Assembly: GCA_946894095.1 (NCBI GenBank) | Contig: OX335660.1 | Coordinates: 9,491,001-9,555,000, forward strand | Length of the DNA stretch: 64,000 nt | Source of the DNA: Incurvaria masculella | Taxonomy: Eukaryota > Arthropoda > Insecta > Lepidoptera > Incurvariidae | Direction: 5' to 3' | Part shown: positions 33,723 through 45,590 of the stretch, piece by piece | Layout: the number at the start of each line of letters is the position of its first letter | Position numbering within the stretch: position 1 is the first letter of the stretch | Position numbers and translations under genes: made by a program | Notes under the pieces: generated by a model | What the model saw: the letters and a program-made list of their open reading frames with translations, nothing else | What the model was told of the DNA's origin: nothing | Database searches by the model: none

Positions 33723-33958
33723 ATAAACCGGGCAAGTGCAAGTCGGACTCGCACATTAAGCGTTCCGTACCATCGTACATGATTTAACAAAAGGTTTTTT
33801 GGTTTTGTTTTTATGCAACTTTCATTTTTAATGTTTTTTAATTTTATCTATTTGTTGCTATAGCGGCAAAATAAACACATACATACTTTTGGAAAATTTC
33901 AGCTGCCTAGCTATTACGGTTCATGAGGTACAGCCCTGTGACAGCCGGACGGTTTTCA
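33723..33958 (+). repeat. family B, copy 5
   Basis: ATAAACCGGGCAAGTGCAAG, GTTCCGTACCATCGTACATG, TATAGCGGCAAAATAAACAC, TTTCAGCTGCCTAGC and GTACAGCCCTGTGACAGCC. Truncated before the final block. The minus frame at 33392-33790 enters this repeat and is discounted. Confidence 0.8.
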
Positions 33959-34459
33959 TTCGGTAATGGCAGTCAGAGTTTCTTTATTAAACTTGTGTTT
34001 GATTGCAAGGAGATCTTTCTGTTACATAATTTCATGGTAATAAATGTGTCACAAGTTAATAGTCTAAAGATCCTAGTTCAGGTAAAACTTCCAAATTATA
34101 ATCTCCCAGCAGATAGAGCATTTAAGAAGTAATCAACATTATTTTTGAAAGGTAAACATGATAAAAAACAACAAAATTATATAACGGATAGTAAAAATGT
34201 ATCTCACATTGTTTTCTTAAATTTTATTTGATTACTTACTGTGGCACATTGAGACTCGGGACATTGTTTGGAAAATTAGGGATATAATTCGGTCCGTTGC
34301 TCAGTTGCTGCATGAAAGAAAGACGAACCATACCTATTGGTAGAGTTTATCGTGTCAGTACGTTAGGCAGCATTGAGAACATTTCTTCACGCCGCTTCAT
34401 CACGACAGTTCATTTCCTTCCGATTTTCCACACACATCCACGTGCTTCAAAAGCTTTAC
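33959..34459. other. intergenic, no recognised gene
   Basis: Nothing recognised. Confidence 0.4.
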
Positions 34460-34790
34460 GGCGGGTCGTAGCTTAGAGTGGCGTAGGGACTTGCCTTGCA
34501 TGCTAGAGGTCTGTGTTCAAATGCACCACTTTCTTTCTCATTAGAGTTGGAAACGTTGATTTCGTCACGAATTCGGGCTGTTCTATTATTTGGAATCCAT
34601 GTTAAGCTCTAGCAAGGCGTTGGTATCTCCGCATAGGATAAAAATATAAAATAAACGGCACTCAACATTTTCCGTGTTTTGCCATCTATTTAAATGTAAC
34701 TGTGCTTATAAAGAAAAGGTCCTGACATGGCACCTAATTCCTTTAGGAAATCGGTTTGTTAGGCTAATAACCGGACGGTAGTAAAGTCAG
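34460..34790 (+). repeat. SINE-A with a tRNA-like head, degenerate
   Basis: GGCGGGTCGTAGCTTAGAG and GGGACTTGCCTTGCATGC form the head, followed by CACCACTTTCTTTCTCATTA, TTTGGAATCCATGTTAAGC, AAGGTCCTGACATGGCACC and TTAGGCTAATAACCGG. Confidence 0.65.
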
Positions 34791-35804
34791 TCAGTCAGTG
34801 TGTGTGCGTCCATTACTGGACAGACGACTCTACAATTTTTCTCCCGGTCCTCAGCGGTACGGAACCATTGCTTTCCGCCGACGCACTTGACGTCGTCGTC
34901 GAAAAAAAATGGACTGGAGAGTTACTAGGTATTAGATTTACACACTCAATGGTCAGTTGATGACCAAATGTTTTCGAGACTTTTATTAAGTGCAGTACCG
35001 TGAGCACAAACTTTAAGCTTGGGAAGGTTTTTGACTAGAAAAATTGTGTACAGAAAAAAAGTCCATTGGAAGACTGAGTTGGAGTTTTGGTCTCTTTTTG
35101 CGAGCATTTTATAATAGTACAGTACGAAACGGTGTTGGTTTGCGAAAGTTTTCGAGTAATCCGCCCAGGCTAGGGCCCGCAGCGACCGTGCCTGCCCGCC
35201 CGAGGTAGGTGCACGATAATTCGATATTTCAATATTGTGGTATGATATTGCCAACTTTCCTAGAGCGCCTGCAGTAAGCCTTCGTCCACAAGGCGAGTAG
35301 TGTAGTGCAGAAATAGGCATGGAGAAGAATAAACAAAAGGAAAACGGATGGAACTAAAAAAGTGTCGCCACGTCAATTGTGCCGCCGGAGGAATTTGGCC
35401 TTTGTTTCGTCACATATTCTTTGGTTTTAGCTCTCGCTGAATACATCATTATGAATGAAGAATGACGTAACGACCATCTGGTTTATTGAAAAATAATTCT
35501 TATCTTTAACATCTTACCTACCAATTTGGGAGACTTCAAATTGGATTTTTCTCCGTTTTAATCACTGCGCTACAAATGTGTACGGCGATATAATGTTGTA
35601 AGTAGTGTGGCGTAATTTTTTTTAAAAATAAAAATGCGTGCATTTTTATTTTTATGTTACTAGACATGGATGGCTACATTGAAATGGACCGAAAACACGT
35701 ACAATTGTTTATTTCCGCTTCATTTATTTCCTCCATATGATATACATAATGTACGGCACATCTACCGACAAGTGGGGTCATTCATTTGTAAGGTTTGACC
35801 CTTA
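34791..35804. other. intergenic, no recognised gene
   Basis: Begins with a (GTCA)n piece. The 124-residue minus frame at 34946-35320 has no recognisable domain and atypical composition, and is not called. Confidence 0.35.
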
Positions 35805-35805
35805 A

Positions 35806-36243
35806 GGTGGCCCAACCCGCTCGGGGGTTTCCCTATACAGAAAGGGAAAGAAGATCACGCCCATATTTCTTGTCAGTGATCCCAAATTTTGCTCAAAATA
35901 GCTTTTTTTGATCAAACTAGATGTCTGATGACCGTTGGCATTGTAAAATTGTGTTTGGTTTCTAAGTTATAAGGTCCGAAAGTTCAAATTTTTCGCGCGT
36001 TTTATACATTAACTTTGGAGGTGGATTACGCAATGATAAAGTAAGAACATCTTAAAAAGATTAGTCATCAGACATAACTTATTTAATCAAAATTTATAAT
36101 CTATTTGGTTTTGCACATTGTCTTTTTTGTGGACATGTTGCATCTTCCTCGTCACGGAGCCTGTCTTTTTCTTTGAAACAGAGAAGGTCCCAGAGCGCAA
36201 TAGCATGGTTTTGTACCTTGCCCGCGAATGAGTTAGTCCCGCC
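35806..36243 (+). mobile_element. family E element, right end lost
   Basis: Preceded by TTAA (35802-35805) and starting GGTGGCCCAACCCGCTCG, it follows the complete copy at 44764-45307 through GATGTCTGATGACCGTTGG, TTATAAGGTCCGAAAG and CACATTGTCTTTTTTGTGG to GAATGAGTTAGTCCCGCCG, where it stops before the terminal repeat. It lacks about 110 bp in the middle relative to the other copy. Confidence 0.8.
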
Positions 36244-36758
36244 GAAATATTCTGCGGTATCGAGGTATTTTTTTTTTCTTTTTGAAATTTACCAAAATCC
36301 CTGCTTTAAGCCCTTGTAAGTTTTTTATTATAATTTAGTCGGCACGAAAAATGTATTTGATTTTGCGATAAATCCTTGTTCTAGAAAAAGTATCTTTTGA
36401 TGAAGCTAAGACAACGAAAATGGCTTATGGCCTGCCAAAATTCCGAGAACGAGTAAAAATATGACAGAATCTTAATTTATAAATTTATAAAAAAATCTGA
36501 CAGTATAATAATTGAGAGCACAACATACAAATCATGTACTAAGTGACCAAAATTAGGGATAACTTGCTAGATTCTATACATTTCCTAATTTTGTCCTAAA
36601 TTGTATGAAATCACAATTTGGGCGTTAGTATACGCAAACTTTTTAAAATAAAACAAAGGTCTCAATTGCTGCCAATTGCCCTTCAAATGAATGAAGAAAT
36701 TAACATTATGTGATATTTTTATTCAACCTTTTAGCTTTGTCCGAGGAAACACCTGAAT
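36244..36758. other. intergenic, no recognised gene
   Basis: AT-rich, nothing recognised. Confidence 0.4.
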
Positions 36759-36876
36759 CGGGAGCACAAACGAGTGATACAGCTATATCAACCGATAAAC
36801 GACTATCTTTGTCGTTTCCGCTCGCGCGAAAAGCGAAACAAATCTATGCAGCCGTATCGTTGCGTTTGTGCTCCCG
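36759..36876. repeat. 118-bp imperfect palindrome
   Basis: CGGGAGCACAAACG at the left and CGTTTGTGCTCCCG at the right are exact inverted ends, with weaker pairing inwards (GATACAGCT with GCCGTATC) and a central TTTCCGCTCGCGCGAAAAGCG hairpin. Possibly a small MITE. The 62-residue frame at 36710-36898 coincides with it and is discounted. Confidence 0.5.
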
Positions 36877-39800
36877 CTACTGGAATAGAGGCTATTGAAC
36901 TGTACATTTTGATAAATCGGATTTACCTTTTTGATATGAGTGGTGTGGACGTAGCTCAAGAGGCGGCTTACACAAGTTGTATCGTACGCATCGCCAGCGC
37001 TACAAATTGTTTCATAACCTGATTACTGCGTCCTCCTGCAACCCCCCCCCCCCCTTGCCTCCACCCCGTCCCCGCGACTTCGTCTGTCTTTTCATTGAAT
37101 TCAGGAAGTCATTTCAATATTCAATGCAAACATCGATTCCGAAGCCCCGAGGATGCTGTAAGTACTATAGGTCCAGACTGACCGTTCTTGGGAACTGACT
37201 CCGGAATATAATTTCCAATTTTGAAAATGGAACTGTTTTCTTGCCTACGGCATTGTTGTAAGCTGCCATTTGTTTTTAAATAAATGTTAGCGGGAATTTA
37301 AAAATTATGCTTAAGTTTAAAAATCGTATTATGATTAGTTGGAATCTTATTGGCACCTCCTTATAACTTTCTTCATAGTTCATATTGCACATCTTCTTTT
37401 TCTTTGTTCATATTGTAAATTGTTCTTAGTTCATATTGTACATCTTTCTTAGTACATCTTGTGCATATTTCTTAGTTTATACATATATATGAAATTGATA
37501 AACACCGAGAAATAAGAAGAGCCCAGGGGCGTCTTCAGGCAGCCTTTAAACCAATCTTGTAATAAAATATTTTTTATGATGTTTCTGTCCGCAGTGTTCA
37601 TGCAAATTGGTCACGTGACTTCAATATAATGTATGTAGACCGAAATAAAAGATCAGAATTTCGATTTGTGTAAAATTAAACGGATTTTTTTATTCCAATA
37701 ATGCCTTTTCTTTCTTTTTTTAGCCTATTCTAACACAGCCTGGAGTAAAGGTTGCTCCTTTTTGTTACAAACATTTTTAAAGGTAAGTACTTGGTGTTTT
37801 TACAGGAATTGATTGATTATATTGACAATAGGAAAAGTTTTGATATTGTTGTAGGACAGTTGAAATTAATATTAAAAGTATCTTTATATTTATCAACAGT
37901 ATGATTGTAGAGAGAAAATTGCACAAACATAACTCGTTTAACATGTAGGGAAGTTGCAAATCGCGTTTGACAGCTGTCTTCCGAACCCCCCAAATTAACT
38001 ATCTTTATCCATGTAACGACTCGGCGTCCAATAGAGTTGTTGCCAAATCTCGCGCGGCCGCCGCTGCCAGCGCCACGTGCGCGCCGCGCGGCCGACGCGC
38101 GCACTACCAGACGCGGCGCTAGTTACACGCCGTGTTACAACTTAATTTGATTGGTCATGTGACTTGGAGATGGCATTTGTTCGCACACTATAGAGGCAAT
38201 GGGCGGCATAGTGGCGTTTGGAGATGGGTTTCGATTCTGGGTGATTCTATTTTGAAGGTTATTCCGTGTGAAGATTTTTCCGGACGAATGTGGTTTGAAT
38301 TGGGAATCTGTGAGCATGCAACCAGCGCTCGCATAAATTTGTGAATTGAAAAATGTTTAACTGATTTCGAAAATATCGTTTTCACTAAAAATACGGTGAT
38401 TCTGTTATAAATGCAAGTGACTAGAAATATCGTGGTATGAAGCTATTGTGGTCTATATCATATCGTTAATCAAAAGGACACAGTATAATTTAAATACGTA
38501 GGAAACAAATAAAAGAGGCTTATATTGTTACTTTATTTAGATTTTTTAACTAATACATTATTTATCAAAAAGTAGAATAAATCTTAGGGAAATTGTGTAG
38601 AAAACCAAATCAGTAGGTATTGGAAGGATTCAAAATATGTTCGTCCTTCAGTGGTACATCTTTCTAAAAGGTATTCTAGGATAGACTGCACACCATTATG
38701 AAATAATCAATATAAGGAGAAACCATCACACAACAAAAAAATGAATTTTGAATCAATTTTTCAAATCAAGTACCTAGTCTAAAAAGTATTTTGCTTATTT
38801 ATTAAAGATAAAGTAATATTCAAGAACAAGTACCAAATATAACCAAAAATATCGCACTGTGTGCCAATGGAAAATAAAATATTTTGATGATACATATCGA
38901 AATAAACACCAAATTGTATATGCACAATATGAAAGTAAGAAAAATAAATCATTGAAAAACTGAATTTTGCATACATATGCATGCATAGGTACTCGATTGT
39001 GTTACGATGACCGATTGTGTACACGTGTGAGATATTTTGAAGATGATGTTAAGAGTGTATCTTAAAGACAGTAAAAGATTGGATTGAGCTGTTAAAAAAC
39101 AATATTCAGCAATTATTTGTTGGAGGTGCCTACAGCGAATGTATGTTTAAAGTAGCAAATTTTAACGTTTTAGTTATAACTAGGAAATCCAGATTATTTA
39201 TTTGGCTATGAAGCAGCACCTTACTGTGAACACTGTTAGTTATTTATTACCACAATACGATTGCATTGGAGTCCTAAGCCGATAGCAGTAAAGATATTAG
39301 CAATCTCTGCCCGTGGCTCGAGGATTACCATGAAGTTTCTAGACAAAATGATGGATGGTTCGATATCTGGCAATGGCGTCTGTGGGGCAAAGTGAGCGGA
39401 GTGTCATTGACAATTTAGTTGAATTAAGCAGCAGTAAATTTACACTTAAACTACAATAGAGAACGGTTTTCAGTACTAAATATTACTTAAAGTAATTGAG
39501 TATAACCTATCTACCAACAAAATCAAACTTGCATATACCTTGTTTGATCAAGTGCGTATCCAATTGTTTTAGCACTATGAAGCCAGATCTCGAGCCAGAT
39601 GAATGATATGAAATTGTTGACGCATATTTCAAGCTCGATTCTTTAGAAATGAGCTGAACCCCGAACGGCCGAATTCAGAGTGGGCGGACCAACTTTAATA
39701 CGCCGGACTAAACCGGTTTTTCATGGTTAGTCCGGTGCTAATCTCATACTAAGTTTTGACAGGTTCTCTCTGAATACGACTGCAAATGAAGTCGGTAAGA

Positions 39801-40000
39801 TATATGTTTCCCCTGTAAAATGTTTCCATTACTGACGCCTATTTTTTTAGGCGCCAAGGGAAAATCATGGTACCATATAAAAGTGTTAATTAAAAGTATT
39901 TTATCTCACGTATGAAGAAAGGGTAGAACATTCTAGCAAGGAACTAAGAAACATTGTTCTGTCAGTCTACGTACAGTGTTTATATTCGAGAAGGGCTAAT
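36877..40000. other. 3.1 kb without recognised gene
   Basis: Noted: a C13 run at 37043-37055; a degenerate array of about 25-30-bp units around TTCATATTGTACATCTT (37370-37480); a CpG-rich islet at about 38045-38115 (GCGCGCCGCGCGGCCGACGC); and a hairpin at about 39700-39745 (CCGGACTAAACCGG with GGTTAGTCCGG). The small frames at 38132-38385 have no motifs. Confidence 0.4.
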
Positions 40001-40122
40001 GCAATTCCTGGAATTCCGTAATGGGGAATTAGAAAACCTGAATCTAGAAAACCGCTATAAAAGCGTGTTTCTAGACTCAGGATTCCTGATTTCTGATTAC
40101 GGAATTCCAGGAATAGGCTTGC
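40001..40122. repeat. palindromic element, family D copy 3
   Basis: GCAATTCCTGGAATTCCGTA pairs with TACGGAATTCCAGGAATAGG, and the core AACCGCTATAAAAGCG and TCTAGACTCAGGATTCCTG is shared with copies 1 and 2. Shortest of the three. Confidence 0.7.
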
Positions 40123-40214
40123 AGATCTTGCGTGAAGTGTTGTTCGTACCTGTGGGACGAATCACCTAAGTAGGTACCTGCTTGGCTTCTTGGACTCGAT
40201 ATAGAGCCGTGCCT

Positions 40215-40345
40215 TGCGTCTCTACCACGACGCCGAGATATCACAGAATTTAGTAATCCTTCAACTCCAAAGAGATCTAGGGTCTCTTTCTGTGTTTAAT
40301 CGTCTCTAGCAACGCAATTCATCTGTCCTATTCAACCCATCCTAA
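40215..40345 (+). pseudogene. decayed C-terminal end of a non-LTR retroelement
   Basis: CAACTCCAAAGAGATCTAGG, GTCTCTTTCTGTGTTTAATC and GTCTCTAGCAACGCAATTC match the remnants at 20735-21125 (reverse) and 22780-23130. The broken peptide ILQLQRDLGSLSVFNRL is the same conserved neighbourhood. Confidence 0.4.
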
Positions 40346-41094
40346 ATACCCAAAATATGAACCAACCGAAAGAAGGATCTTCGCGATCTTGCTTTGGAAA
40401 ACTGTGGCTTGCTCTTCATGCCTTTCCCTCGAAGTGTAACCTAGGTTTCTTCAGACATGCTATGAAGAAGCACCTGGTTGTCAGGCATGGATTTCGCAGC
40501 CCCGTGACAGTTTAAAAGGCCTTGTGTACACATATGTCGCTCTGTACATGAAAAAAAAGAGCTCGGAACAACTGACCAATGAAAGAAATAGTAATTAATT
40601 TCGCGTTTAATTATTTGTAAATTAAAAAGAAACAACAACGGACAAAAAACAACACAACAAACAAAGCTAAGCCTGCAAACACTGCAATCGCAATTTCTCA
40701 AATAGCAGCAACAATCGCAAACATTAATAGAAATATTCGTCACAATGGCGATTATGATTCGATATTATACGTTTATTGTATCGGCACGCGCCAGTAATGG
40801 GTTAATACGAGAATTAGAGAACAATGGCATATAAAGAACAGCGAGTGTCGACATTGATACAGTCATCATAATTTTATGATATTTTTTGGGGGCGCTTGGA
40901 TCGTTGTGGGAGCTTGGGCAAATATCGTTAAGATTTTTTATATCCGCCTTTATTGAATGTTTGAAGGGACATTTTAAATTAATTAAATAAGGTAAATATT
41001 AATATACATTTTAAATCATGGTTGAAAAATTAGAAATCCGAATTTCAGAAGTAATATCCTTATAATAGCCCTATTATAACTAAACTTCAGATTG
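40346..41094. other. intergenic, no recognised gene
   Basis: The 100-residue Cys-rich minus frame at 40441-40743 has no recognised domain and no start context that supports it. Confidence 0.35.
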
Positions 41095-41256
41095 AATCAC
41101 TCTTTTGCCTGTTTACCTGATATTCATCTGGGGTTATTATTTACCACGGTGACCACCAGGAACATTGGGATGTACTGGATGGAAAACACAGACAATTTTT
41201 CACTGCGGCTTCGAGCATCACATCACACATATCGGCATTGAGCTTTGTTAGCCTGA
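41095..41256. repeat. family O block next to a SINE-A fragment
   Basis: ATCACTCTTTTGCCTGTTTACC and TTACCACGGTGACC (family O, plus strand) are followed by a minus-strand SINE-A piece, GTACTGGATGGAAAACACAG with CACTGCGGCTTCGAGCATC. Confidence 0.5.
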
Positions 41257-41983
41257 TATGGCAGTAAGAATCAAATATTGGAAGATTGGCAAGGTTATAA
41301 AATAAAGTTACAGCGATTTTTCAGAAAACCTTATAACAAAACGAACCAATATCCCTCACAATAAAAAACGTCCGTCCCTCCCACACGCGCCATTTTATTA
41401 TTCGATAATCATCGCGGGCGGTCCGGCAGTCGCCTGGCAACCCCAACTGTCAAGTGACATTTCACATCAGCCAATCGAAAATGTTCCTTAGTTTGAGAAC
41501 ACTTAGGGTGGTTTTCGCGTGAGGCGTTGAATTATCCCAAATTTTAATAGTGCCAGAGAATGCGGATTTGCGTGGAGGCCCCCCTCTATGTATTTATTGG
41601 TGAGAAACGGGCGCGTGTCAGTTCTAACACCACTTTTAATATTTCTGGTCGCGTGGCCGTCACGTGAATGGCCTTTGATAAAAAACGGACGACCAACTGA
41701 ATGCGGAGCGACTGTAATTCGCGTTATATTGTCGCATTCTTTGCTTTTAAATGTCGCGCCGTTTTTTGTGCGGTCATTAATATTGACGGAGCTTCTTTCC
41801 AAATGTTATGCGCTGATTTATTTTATTGGATTTAATGGGAATGAATGTTAAATTTCAGGCAGGTACCTACTAGATACCATGATAATAACATGTACACATA
41901 AGTACATACCTACAACAGTTAAGAGTATGTGTTCGGTTAATCACCACGGTTGTGCATTTAATCTCATAAAATAATTGGAAATA
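41257..41983. other. intergenic, no recognised gene
   Basis: Overlapping frames at 41503-41802 (minus) and 41588-41851 (plus) are antisense to each other and carry no motif. Confidence 0.35.
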
Positions 41984-42219
41984 ACAACCGGCAAAGTGCG
42001 AGTCGGACTCGAATACGAAGCGTATATCTTAAAAAAAATCATGTATTTTTTTAATCTTTTACCTTTAATTTTTTTAATTTTTTATTGTACCTATTTTATA
42101 GTGCCAAAATAAATAAACACGTTTCATGAGATAAAGCCCTGTGACAGAAGCACGGACGGAAAGAGCAGGATTAGTAATAGGAATCCGTTGGCACCCTTTG
42201 GGTACGAAAACCTAAAAAC
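41984..42219 (+). repeat. family B, copy 6
   Basis: AACAACCGGCAAAGTGCGAG, TAGTGCCAAAATAAATAAAC, GAGATAAAGCCCTGTGACAG and CACCCTTTGGGTACGAAAAC: both ends present, middle worn. Confidence 0.8.
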
Positions 42220-43096
42220 AAGCTAGAATTTATTATAGTATTATCAACATAATGAGTTTCTATTTACAATTTGGCGACTCTTTGCGCTATGACTAATTAT
42301 CTCAATAATGCTAGCCTTCGTATTTTTGAGGAGTTACGGCTCAACTAGAGACGAACCACTATTGCGCCAGCTACTTCGACGAATATGCCCTCTAACTAGT
42401 TATTCTCGAGGTCAATCCCTAAAAAAGTGAAAAATTTATTTTCGCGAAGGCAAAAAAGCAAATATATTTATTTAACGAATAACATGCTCTGGCTATGGGC
42501 CTTTGCCTTATTTAAAAAAAATTGCGTTGTGGATTCGTTGGCTGTGGTAGGCACTTATTTTTTATGCTGGAAAACCTTTCGGTAACCCTTAATTACTTTC
42601 AGGATAGTGTTAACTAAGCTATAGTGTGTCTGCTGCAAAGACAGTGTTTTTCCATAACATTCATCTATTTTAAAATGTTCTCTCTCGACCAAGGAAAAGC
42701 TACTACTCGCGCCAACTATCCACCCGTCTATGAACTTGACACGATGTTTATTCATTTCCTGTGGACGTTGCTACAAGGCTAATAAGGCAAAAATAGGAAA
42801 CGAATAAACATTGGTTTTACTAACAAAAATTTTTTTTCTTGCTCGCTCGAACGTACTCTATAGAAGTAGGACGGAATTTGGGGTTTTGAGTAGGTAAATA
42901 ACCATTTTTCCATAAAAAAAGCTAAGTTTCTTATTTTTTATCGGACACCCATTTATGGTTGACAAAAGTTGTTATGAAGAGTAATATATAGTCTCGAAAA
43001 CATTTATCGAATAGTAGTAAGTTCTCACATGGTTCGATAGAAACATATAACTTTTTAATATTACTATGGCCTAAGCAAGACTGCGTCATAAGAGCT
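42220..43096. other. intergenic, no recognised gene
   Basis: The 66-residue minus frame at 42555-42755 has no recognised motif. Nothing else seen. Confidence 0.4.
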
Positions 43097-43330
43097 TCAG
43101 CGGCTCAGGGTGCAAGGAATCGCCTCTCATTAAAAAAAATCGTGGGCTTAATAATCCCGTCTCGTTCACGTACCACTTTCTCATTTTTTTTCAATTACAT
43201 TTCGTCACGAATGCTAGCCTGGTTCAGAATCAATTAAAAACCGTATGGCCCCTTCCGTAATATGCCGTACGTAGTAGGGCATAAGCCTGCCGAATGTGTA
43301 CAATCACATTTTGGTCGAAGAGTTTTCTAT
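43097..43330 (+). repeat. SINE-A, degenerate copy
   Basis: Head-like GCGGCTCAGGGTGCAAGG, then ACCACTTTCTCATTTT, TTTCGTCACGAATGC, TGGTTCAGAATCAATT, ACCGTATGGCCCCTTCCG and GGGCATAAGCCTGCC. Confidence 0.55.
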
Positions 43331-43377
43331 ACAGACTTTAAGATAATGTGAATAAAACCGACATCATTGTCTATAGC

Positions 43378-43756
43378 GGCGAACTCGTGGTCACACAGAT
43401 TTGTCACACTAGCGTGACTACGAGGAATTTATTCTAATCGTAGTCACACTGTTGATGTGACCACAAGTAACTTACCTAAATATACGAATCGTGGTCACAC
43501 TAATTTGGGAAACCAGAAAACCATTTGCCAACCCAACATGGACTGGTCAGGCTACCGCTGCGTGTCTTCTAAAAATTTACTTTCGGTTATCTTATTTATA
43601 AGCCATAAGAAATTATTTTATAATTTGATCTTGGTGTGACCACGAGTCGGATGTTTAGGTGAGTTACTCGTAGTCAAACTAACAGTGTGACGAAAAGTCA
43701 AATAATTGTGTCGCGGTCACATTCTTGTGACAAATCGGTGTGACCACGAGTCCGCC
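43378..43756. mobile_element. 379-bp MITE with repeated TIR motif
   Basis: Terminal inverted repeats of about 30 bp with two mismatches: GGCGAACTCGTGGTCACACA against GGCGGACTCGTGGTCACACC, then GATTTGTCAC on both sides. The core GTGTGACCACGAGT recurs inside in both orientations (about 43428, 43488, 43632), so the ends carry subterminal repeats. No clear target duplication. Confidence 0.75.
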
Positions 43757-43841
43757 TTCGTCTCAGGAACCCAAAGTAGTTTTACCTGCTCATGTGCCTT
43801 TATTGTAATAGTTGTGCCGTAAACACTTATTTAACAATTAA

Positions 43842-44246
43842 GCGGCTCGTGGCCTAGTGGCGCGGGGACTGGCCTAGCGTACCAGAGGCCCGGGCTCAAT
43901 ACCAACTTGCACCACTGTCTTTCTCTTTCAGAGTTCGATAAGTGCATTTTGTCACGAATGCGAGCTGCTCCATGGTTCGGAATCCATGTAAAACTGTAGG
44001 TCCCCTTCCCCTACTAGGTGGTAGGGTTTAAGCCCGCCCGGGTTGGTACCATCGCATTGGATGAAAACATGGTCGAAGCGGCAATGAAAAATTGTCCGTG
44101 TTTTCCATTCAGTTCAATTTAGCCGTGCTCATAAAGGGAAGGTCCTGGCATGGCACCTAATTCCTTCGGGAATGTGGTGTATTGGGCTAATATCATAACG
44201 GTAGTTGTGTGATATTAGCCATCCATGTCAGGTCGCATAAAAAAAA
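43842..44246 (+). repeat. SINE-A with a tRNA-like head, full length
   Basis: Most complete tRNA-headed copy: GCGGCTCGTGGCCTAGTGG, GGCCCGGGCTCAATACC, CTTTCTCTTTCAGAGTTCG, GGTCCCCTTCCCCTACTAGG, TGGTACCATCGCATTGGATG, GGTCCTGGCATGGCACC, TTGGGCTAATATCATAACGG and TCAGGTCGCAT with an A-run. Nearly identical to 21252-21645. Confidence 0.87.
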
Positions 44247-44763
44247 CTGCAACTGCGTCTGCAAACTGATTCGGCGCCAACCCTTTTTATTTACATTTTG
44301 GTACTATGTATTAGATACGTGTATCCCCATGCATGTACCAAGAGCCATGTAAACCACAAAGAACCCATTTTCCACGCCGCCGAGTCCAAGGCCTGCAAGA
44401 AACGGCTCGCGATAAGCCCGCCTCGGCACGTGGCGCGCGGTCACAGAGGCGCGCGTGGCCATAGCAATTAGGGATAAAAGAGACAAAATGGTTGGTAGTT
44501 AAGAGTCGTGGCAAACGCACCATTTTGCAAACTCAATGGAGTCTTATTTTTTTATTTTATCAAGCATGAGTGGTTGCTGCTACATGTACAATTTGGTGTA
44601 TGTCCATGCCAGGAATTTACCCTTGAACCTGGATGAAAACGGTCTTATAACATTGGTTCCGTTATATTACCGACAGCGAAACCATTATTCAAACAAGGGA
44701 GTATATATTATATAAATGTGTTTCAGGACTAGCTCTATTACTTACAAAGACAGTCTATCTTAA
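44247..44763. other. intergenic, no recognised gene
   Basis: A moderately GC-rich patch at 44380-44460. The minus frames at 44304-44523 overlap each other and carry no motif. Confidence 0.35.
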
Positions 44764-45307
44764 GGTGGCCCGACCCGCTCAACTCCCCATAAAAACGGGG
44801 AAAGAAGATCACGCCCATATTTCTTATCAGAGATCCCAAATTTTGCTCAAAAGAGCTTTTTTTGATCGAACTAGATGTCTGATGACCGTTGGCATTGTAA
44901 AATTGTGTTTGATTTCTTAATTATAAGGTCCGAAAGTTCGAATTTTTCGCGCGTTTTATACAATAACTTTGGTGGTTTATTACGCAATGATAAAGTAAGA
45001 AAATCTTAAAAAGATTAGTCATCAGACATAGCTTATTTAATCAAGATTTATAATGTATTTGGTTTTTGTTAGATTGTTGACTACAGCGGTCGTGGTTTAC
45101 TTTTAGCTATAAGTCGTTTTGAATTCAAAATTTTCGTAGATCTTACCAAATCATACACTATGCACATTGTCTTTTTTGTGGACATGTTGGATCTTCCTCA
45201 TCACGGAGCCTGTATTTTTCTTGGAAACAGAGAAGGTCCCAGAGCGCAACCGCACGGTTTTGTACCGTGTGCCCGCGAATGAGTTAGTCCCGCCGGGTTG
45301 GGCCACC
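44764..45307. mobile_element. family E element, complete, TTAA-flanked
   Basis: 544 bp with inverted ends GGTGGCCCGACCC and GGGTTGGGCCACC, flanked on both sides by TTAA (44760-44763 and 45308-45311), the target duplication expected of piggyBac-type elements. No transposase frame, so it would be a non-autonomous member. Other copies: 35806-36243, 28262-28556 and an end at 21925-21997. Confidence 0.8.
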
Positions 45308-45514
45308 TTAAGTTCCCCAGCCCGCCTCGTGGTAGGGCTGCACAGAGCACAAAATTGTGCCAGCTATAACCAACAAGGGCGTTACCATGGTTAATTAACT
45401 CGCCAATCGACGTTTAGTTACATTTCGTATAATGCTAACACTCACTTCACTTGGCGGAATAACACGTTGTTTTAAAGTTAGGAATGTATACGAAAAGCAA
45501 ATAAATGACAGATT

Positions 45515-45590
45515 TAATCACTCACTTGCCTTTTCACCCGGCCAGCTTATTTACCATGGTAGCCCCTAGGTAAGTATTGTGGATTGGTTC
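45515..45590 (+). repeat. family O block
   Basis: TTTAATCACTCACTTGCC, TTTTCACCCGGCCAGC and TTTACCATGGTAGCCCC match the blocks at 11270-11330 and 41095-41165. Confidence 0.5.

Noticed and set aside
33392..33790. 132-residue minus frame
   Set aside because: Its N-terminal part is family B repeat; no recognised domain in the rest.
36710..37022. Two overlapping small plus frames
   Set aside because: Coincide with the 118-bp palindrome and flanks; no motif.
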